A stretch of DNA of 9,801 nucleotides from Ignavibacteriales bacterium. GTDB taxonomy: Bacteria; Bacteroidota; Ignavibacteria; T3Sed10-11. How positions within the stretch are numbered: the stretch's first letter is position 1; every line of letters begins with the position of its first letter. The stretch covers positions 1 through 9,801 of the forward strand of contig PWJF01000382.1 of assembly GCA_003560935.1 (NCBI GenBank), read 5' to 3'. Below the pieces are notes generated by a model. It worked only from the letters and a program-made list of their open reading frames with translations, had not been told where the DNA came from and did no database searches. The position numbers were made by a program, and so were the translations under genes. Below are positions 5,846-9,801 of this stretch, one piece after another.

Positions 5846-8233
5846 TTACCTGTTGATTATTATCTCATCACCCGGGCGAATAGTACGACCAAGATTATTC
5901 CACTGCCGGATCTCATCGACCGATACATTATATTGTCGTGCGATATCCCACAACGTATCTCCGCGTTGAACAATATGTGTTTGTGATGCAGATGCAGAAG
6001 ATGCAATCCCGACGCTTTCCTCGGCAACGGCCGTCTGAATTTTTAATTCCTGTCCCGGACGAATGATGTTGCCCGACAGATCATTCCATTCGCGTATCTC
6101 GCGCACCGTTACCCGGTACCGTCCGGCAATCTGTGATAACGTTTCTCCCGATCGCACAATATGTATCGTGGATTCGTCGCCTCTGATTACCGGCACCGGA
6201 CCGATTACACCCGGCGTACCGATGGATTGTGTCTGCGCCATAGTGCGATCATCGGGTATTCTAAAAATTTCGATGACCTGCCCGACGTAGATAGTACTTC
6301 CGCGAATATCATTCCAGTTACGAATATCCTGTGCCGAGACGCCGTAGCGCGTTGCAAGCGCACCTATTGTTTCACCCCGCCGTACGGTGTGACGTGTCCA
6401 GTATTCGTTATCACGGGTCTCATCGCTTACTTCCTGAACACCGCCGTCGACAAGCACCGCAACACCCCTGGTGAGTTTTTGCTTTTCATCGAATGAGAGG
6501 GAAGCAACATTTTTATAGTGATCGACGCGGTCGTTCGGAACCCATACATTCAAGGTCTGGCCCGGATGGATATGCGCACCAAACGCCATCCCGTTCCAGC
6601 TTCTGATCGCTGCCGCCGTAACGTTGAACCACTCTGCAATATGGCCGACTGTGTCACCCCGGCGTACCGTATACTCGATTTTTTGCCTGCCTTCGGTTGA
6701 AACGGTTGTCACCCTCCGTTGTTGTGTCGTCCGTCGCGGTTGAGTTGCTCTCCGAGTTTGTTGTGCCTGTGCTGTTTGCTGCTGATAACGTTCGTACGCT
6801 TCACGGGATACGGGTATCATAACCGTTTGACCTATTGAAATACGGTGTGCATTGCGTATCTCGTTTGTTTGTTGGATCAATCCAAGCGGTACACCGTACC
6901 GGCGTGCGATCTGGCCGAGCGTTTCACCGCTTCGAACGCGATGTACAATCCAGTCGCGGCGTTCGTCTTCGGGTACCTCGGCAAAACGTTTTTTGAATTC
7001 TTCTTTTGTCCCCTCAGGAATACGTAATCGATAACCAACCGTGCCGGGCGGTGTATACCCTTGCAGCAATTCAGGGTTTAAATCAGACATGACACTGTAT
7101 GATGTACCGGCACATTCGGCTAGCACACTCAAACTTACGCTGCCGTCGATCTCGACATATTCAAACGGAATAGGATCGGCCGGTTCGATTCCATCGAAAC
7201 CGTATTTTTCGGGGTTAAGTCCCATTAACGTGACGGCGATATACTGCGGAATGTAGTTGCGAGTTTCGCGCGGGAGGAAACGCCGCATTTCCCAGAAATC
7301 TCTTGAGCCGCTTCGTGCAATCGCCCTGTTGATTCGTCCCGCCCCCGCATTATATGCACCAAGTGCAAGATACCAGTCGCCGAAACGATCATGAAGATCG
7401 CGGAGGTGACGTGCCGCAGCGCGCGTTGCTTTTTCCACATCGCGTCTTTCGTCGTACCACCAATCTACATTGAGGCCATACAAACGTCCGGTACCTCTTA
7501 TGAATTGCCAGATACCGACCGCTCCCGCCCATGACCGTGCCTGCGGATTAAGACCGCTTTCCATCATTGTCAGATAAATAAGTTCGGCCGGTACTCCCTC
7601 TTCTTCGAGGATTGGAGCTATGATCGGAAAATATTTTCCTTTCCGGTAAAGCCAACGCTCAAAATGTTCGCGACCGCGACCTTTTTGATAAAAGGCAAGA
7701 TTGCGTTCGACATGTTCATTGATCTCAAGCGGTATCGTTGTCGTTAATTCCAGCCCGTCGACGATGACCTCATTCGTTTCTATCATATCGACTTCCATCG
7801 ATAACTTTTCACGTAATGCAAAGATAGAACTTTCCGGACCGAGCTCATCGATCAATGCAATATACCGTTCGTAGTCTTCGATGATGCGGTGTGACAGGAT
7901 AATGAAATCCTGATTTTCTTCCGCGCCGAGATGATAGCTGATCTCATTCAATTGTTCAAGCGCCTCTTCGAACAATGACTGAGCGCGTAAGGTATCACCT
8001 TCGGTAACCGCATGCTGTGCATAGATATAAATCAAATGCACGGCTCTCAACATATCTTCGAGAAGCACCTCCTCATCGGTATACAATGTATCGTATTCTT
8101 CTTGTTGAGCAATCTCCGCCGCCTCAACCGTTACTTTTGGTTCTTGCTTTTCTTTTTGAGTGGAAGTGAAAAAAGAACAGCCTGCAAAGAGCAACATCCC
8201 GGCAAGCAGAGTGTGGAGTGGTAACCGGTTCAT
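5846..8233 (-). CDS. LysM-rich lipoprotein lytic transglycosylase (MltD-like)
   Basis: Predicted murein lytic transglycosylase (GH23), cutting the MurNAc-GlcNAc bond with 1,6-anhydro product, anchored at the outer membrane. Residues 1-19 are a lipoprotein signal ending LLFAGC, with acylated Cys19 followed by Ser. Residues 57-105 are helical and TPR-like. The SLT domain spans about 198-345: catalytic Glu225 in [17 protein letters not shown] (236-244), [12 protein letters not shown] (294-305) and [10 protein letters not shown] (322-331). A degenerate LysM-like segment (364-406) precedes five clear LysM domains near 428-474, 519-566, 614-658, 689-733 and 752-794. A Gln/Arg/Thr-rich linker (482-511) separates the first and second. 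At 795 residues it is much longer than E. coli MltD (about 450 residues, two LysM). AGAGAGG lies 7 bases before ATG. It has its own promoter and a terminator 25 bases past the TAA. Likely roles are wall remodelling or septal splitting; substrate detail is inferred from the family. Confidence 0.95.
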   Translation of the reverse strand: MNRLPLHTLLAGMLLFAGCSFFTSTQKEKQEPKVTVEAAEIAQQEEYDTLYTDEEVLLEDMLRAVHLIYIYAQHAVTEGDTLRAQSLFEEALEQLNEISYHLGAEENQDFIILSHRIIEDYERYIALIDELGPESSIFALREKLSMEVDMIETNEVIVDGLELTTTIPLEINEHVERNLAFYQKGRGREHFERWLYRKGKYFPIIAPILEEEGVPAELIYLTMMESGLNPQARSWAGAVGIWQFIRGTGRLYGLNVDWWYDERRDVEKATRAAARHLRDLHDRFGDWYLALGAYNAGAGRINRAIARSGSRDFWEMRRFLPRETRNYIPQYIAVTLMGLNPEKYGFDGIEPADPIPFEYVEIDGSVSLSVLAECAGTSYSVMSDLNPELLQGYTPPGTVGYRLRIPEGTKEEFKKRFAEVPEDERRDWIVHRVRSGETLGQIARRYGVPLGLIQQTNEIRNAHRISIGQTVMIPVSREAYERYQQQTAQAQQTRRATQPRRTTQQRRVTTVSTEGRQKIEYTVRRGDTVGHIAEWFNVTAAAIRSWNGMAFGAHIHPGQTLNVWVPNDRVDHYKNVASLSFDEKQKLTRGVAVLVDGGVQEVSDETRDNEYWTRHTVRRGETIGALATRYGVSAQDIRNWNDIRGSTIYVGQVIEIFRIPDDRTMAQTQSIGTPGVIGPVPVIRGDESTIHIVRSGETLSQIAGRYRVTVREIREWNDLSGNIIRPGQELKIQTAVAEESVGIASSASASQTHIVQRGDTLWDIARQYNVSVDEIRQWNNLGRTIRPGDEIIINR

Positions 8234-8281
8234 CTACAATCCTCTCTGTGTGTATGTTTACCTGAAAAAACTGTTAGGGAG

Positions 8282-8310
8282 AATATAAAACTGTTTGGTG
8301 TTAAATTCAA
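8282..8310 (-). promoter_or_regulatory. Sigma70-type promoter of the lytic transglycosylase gene
   Basis: On the minus strand the -35 box is TTGAAT (8305-8310) and the -10 box is TATATT (8282-8287), with a 17-base spacer. They match 4/6 and 5/6 of TTGACA/TATAAT. The expected start of transcription is near 8275, leaving a leader of about 40 bases to the ATG at 8233. The leader holds AGAGAGG (8241-8247), 7 bases before the ATG, as ribosome binding site. This supports the gene being its own transcription unit. Confidence 0.62.
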
Positions 8311-8335
8311 GTGTAACTGCAATATTTTTTAATGA

Positions 8336-8403
8336 GTTATTGGCGTTATTTGAGAATAATCGTTAATAGGTGATGCTAATCACATGTAATAACAACCAAT
8401 AAC
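8336..8403. repeat. AT-rich nested inverted repeats downstream of the carboxylase gene
   Basis: GTTATTGG at 8336-8343 is the exact reverse complement of CCAATAAC at 8396-8403, 52 bases apart. Between them lie further GTTATT/AATAAC copies and a small hairpin, GTGAT/ATCAC with a 4-base loop, near the middle. The element begins 6 bases after the carboxylase stop codon. No T-run of terminator type follows it closely, so I do not call a terminator; an AT-rich region can produce such matches by chance. Confidence 0.3.
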
Positions 8404-8408
8404 GGGGT

Positions 8409-9801
8409 TCACAGAGGAATATTGCCGTGTTTCTTCTTTGGATTTCGGTCTACTTTCGTATCGAGCAGCGTCAAAGCACGGATCAGTCTCGGTCTCGTCT
8501 CTGCAGGTTCGATCACATCATCCACATATCCCCTTTCGGCGGCAATATACGGATTTGCAAACTTTTGACGGAACTCATTCACTTTTTGTTCCACTGCTTT
8601 CTCTTTATCTTCTGCCTGATCAATTTGTTTTTTGAAAATAATCTCCACAGCTCCTTTCGGCCCCATCACAGCAATCTCCGCCGATGGCCAGGCGTAATTA
8701 ATATCGCCGCGTATATGTTTCGAATTCATAACATCATATGCGCCGCCGTATGCTTTACGTGTAATAACCGTAATCTTCGGGACGGTCGCTTCGCAGAACG
8801 CATACAGTAATTTCGAGCCATGCTTGATGATACCGCGCCATTCCTGCTCGGTGCCCGGTAAAAATCCGGGAACATCTTCAAACACAATTAACGGTATATT
8901 AAAGGCATCACAAAAGCGAACAAACCGCGCGCCCTTTATCGACGAATCGATGTCAAGTACACCCGCGAGAACCGCCGGTTGATTTGCAATTATTCCGACC
9001 GCTCGACCGCCTAATCGTCCGAAGCCGACGACAATGTTCGGTGCATACAACTCATGTACTTCAAAGAACTCTTTGTTGTCGAGTATCGCTGTGATGACAT
9101 CTTTCATGTCATACGGTTTGTTAGGATTATCAGGAATGATAGTCTGCAAATTCTGTTCGGATCTGTTCGGGTCATCGCCTGTTTCGATAAACGGCGGATC
9201 TTCAAGATTATTTGATGGCATATAGCTCATCAATTTTCGTATATATTGCAGGCATTCGATCTCGTTCTCGCAGGCAAAATGGGCAACACCGCTCTTTGTT
9301 GCATGTGTTAAAGCACCGCCAAGATCTTCGAAAGAAACGTTCTCGTGCGTTACGGTTTTTACAACGCTGGGTCCGGTAACGAACATGTGGCTGCTGTTCT
9401 TCACCATAAGTATAAAATCGGTAATGGCGGGCGAGTACACCGCGCCCCCTGCACACGGTCCCATCACGGCAGATATTTGCGGCACGACACCGGAAGCGAG
9501 TGTGTTTCTTAAAAATATATCCGCATATCCCCCAAGACTAACAACACCTTCCTGAATCCGCGCACCGCCGGAGTCGTTCAGTCCGATTACAGGCGCCCCT
9601 ACTTTCATCGCAAGATCCATTATTTTGCAAACCTTTTCGGCGTGTGCTTCCGAAAGAGAGCCGCCGAATACGGTAAAGTCCTGACTGAAAACAAATACTT
9701 TTCTTCCGTCGATGGTTCCGTGCCCCGTCACGACACCGTCACCCAGGTAGCGTTGTTTTTCCAGTCCGAAATCGTGCGAGCGGTGCCGGACGAGCATATC
9801 G
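8409..9801 (-). CDS. pccB: Acyl-CoA carboxylase carboxyltransferase (beta) subunit, propionyl-CoA carboxylase type, 5' partial
   Basis: This subunit moves carboxyl from carboxybiotin to an acyl-CoA, most likely propionyl-CoA to give (S)-methylmalonyl-CoA, in the cytoplasm. The frame is open to the window edge. The Met at 9797 is internal, because it falls in the family's 'RHRSHDFG' region and roughly 50 to 60 N-terminal residues are missing; the family is usually about 510-520 residues and 462 are seen from that Met. Numbered from that Met, visible signatures are [14 protein letters not shown] (19-32), [14 protein letters not shown] (37-50), the oxyanion/CoA-binding GGARIQEG (77-84), [12 protein letters not shown] (113-124), and in the C-terminal half [13 protein letters not shown] (308-320), [15 protein letters not shown] (347-361) and [14 protein letters not shown] (373-386). 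The end, KKHGNIPL, is typical of the family and is followed by TGA. The same family serves Na+-pumping methylmalonyl-CoA decarboxylase (mmdA). Partner genes that would separate the two lie outside the window. Confidence 0.96.
   Translation of the reverse strand, partial: DMLVRHRSHDFGLEKQRYLGDGVVTGHGTIDGRKVFVFSQDFTVFGGSLSEAHAEKVCKIMDLAMKVGAPVIGLNDSGGARIQEGVVSLGGYADIFLRNTLASGVVPQISAVMGPCAGGAVYSPAITDFILMVKNSSHMFVTGPSVVKTVTHENVSFEDLGGALTHATKSGVAHFACENEIECLQYIRKLMSYMPSNNLEDPPFIETGDDPNRSEQNLQTIIPDNPNKPYDMKDVITAILDNKEFFEVHELYAPNIVVGFGRLGGRAVGIIANQPAVLAGVLDIDSSIKGARFVRFCDAFNIPLIVFEDVPGFLPGTEQEWRGIIKHGSKLLYAFCEATVPKITVITRKAYGGAYDVMNSKHIRGDINYAWPSAEIAVMGPKGAVEIIFKKQIDQAEDKEKAVEQKVNEFRQKFANPYIAAERGYVDDVIEPAETRPRLIRALTLLDTKVDRNPKKKHGNIPL

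Noticed and set aside
9795..9797. ATG as the real start of the carboxylase gene
   Set aside because: The family has about 50-60 further residues before the RHR motif, and the frame stays open to the window edge.
1..9801. CRISPR array, tRNA, rRNA, insertion sequence or prophage genes
   Set aside because: I saw no direct-repeat array, no tRNA cloverleaf or rRNA core sequence, and no transposase, integrase or phage structural motifs on either strand.

Overview
The window is a chromosomal segment of about 9.8 kb, with five genes all read from the minus strand, so transcription runs from high to low coordinates. The protein set suggests a free-living bacterium of the FCB group and its relatives (Neomarinimicrobiota, KSB1, Calditrichota or Ignavibacteriota-like). 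The evidence is a C-terminal 'NYPNPFNP' sorting-type tail (Por secretion / type IX-like), a second secreted protein with a 'VYPNP' FlgD-like tail, and lipoproteins with Ig-like 'DPDG' repeats. Two good sigma70-type promoters and clear Shine-Dalgarno sites argue against a typical Bacteroidetes. The phylum is an inference; no marker gene is present.

Layout in transcription order: (1) 9801-8409, beta subunit of a biotin-dependent acyl-CoA carboxylase of the propionyl-CoA type, N-terminus off the window. (2) A 175-base gap carrying the promoter of (3) 8233-5846, a 795-residue outer-membrane lipoprotein lytic transglycosylase with five clear LysM domains and one degenerate copy, followed by a Rho-independent terminator. 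(4) A 300-base intergenic stretch with that terminator, a cluster of three small palindromes, and a near-consensus promoter. (5) 5545-3338, a large secreted surface protein with an EF-hand-like calcium loop, an Fn3-like domain and a FlgD-like tail. (6) 36 bases later, 3301-1106, a secreted protein built from a duplicated OB-like two-domain unit plus a Por-type tail, broken by one in-frame TAG. (7) A 104-base gap with a perfect 31-base palindrome. (8) 1001 to the left edge, the start of a lipoprotein with two Ig/Fn3-like repeats and the beginning of a Rossmann-like domain.

The carboxylase gene is metabolic housekeeping and probably a separate unit. The transglycosylase is monocistronic by its own promoter and terminator. 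The last three genes look like a run of exported surface proteins; the first two are probably co-transcribed. I saw no mobile-element gene, CRISPR array, tRNA or rRNA, and no evident new defence or biosynthetic system. The most noteworthy points are the single amber codon inside an otherwise intact 731-codon frame, which falls on a conserved position of an internally duplicated domain, and the palindromic elements in two intergenic gaps.
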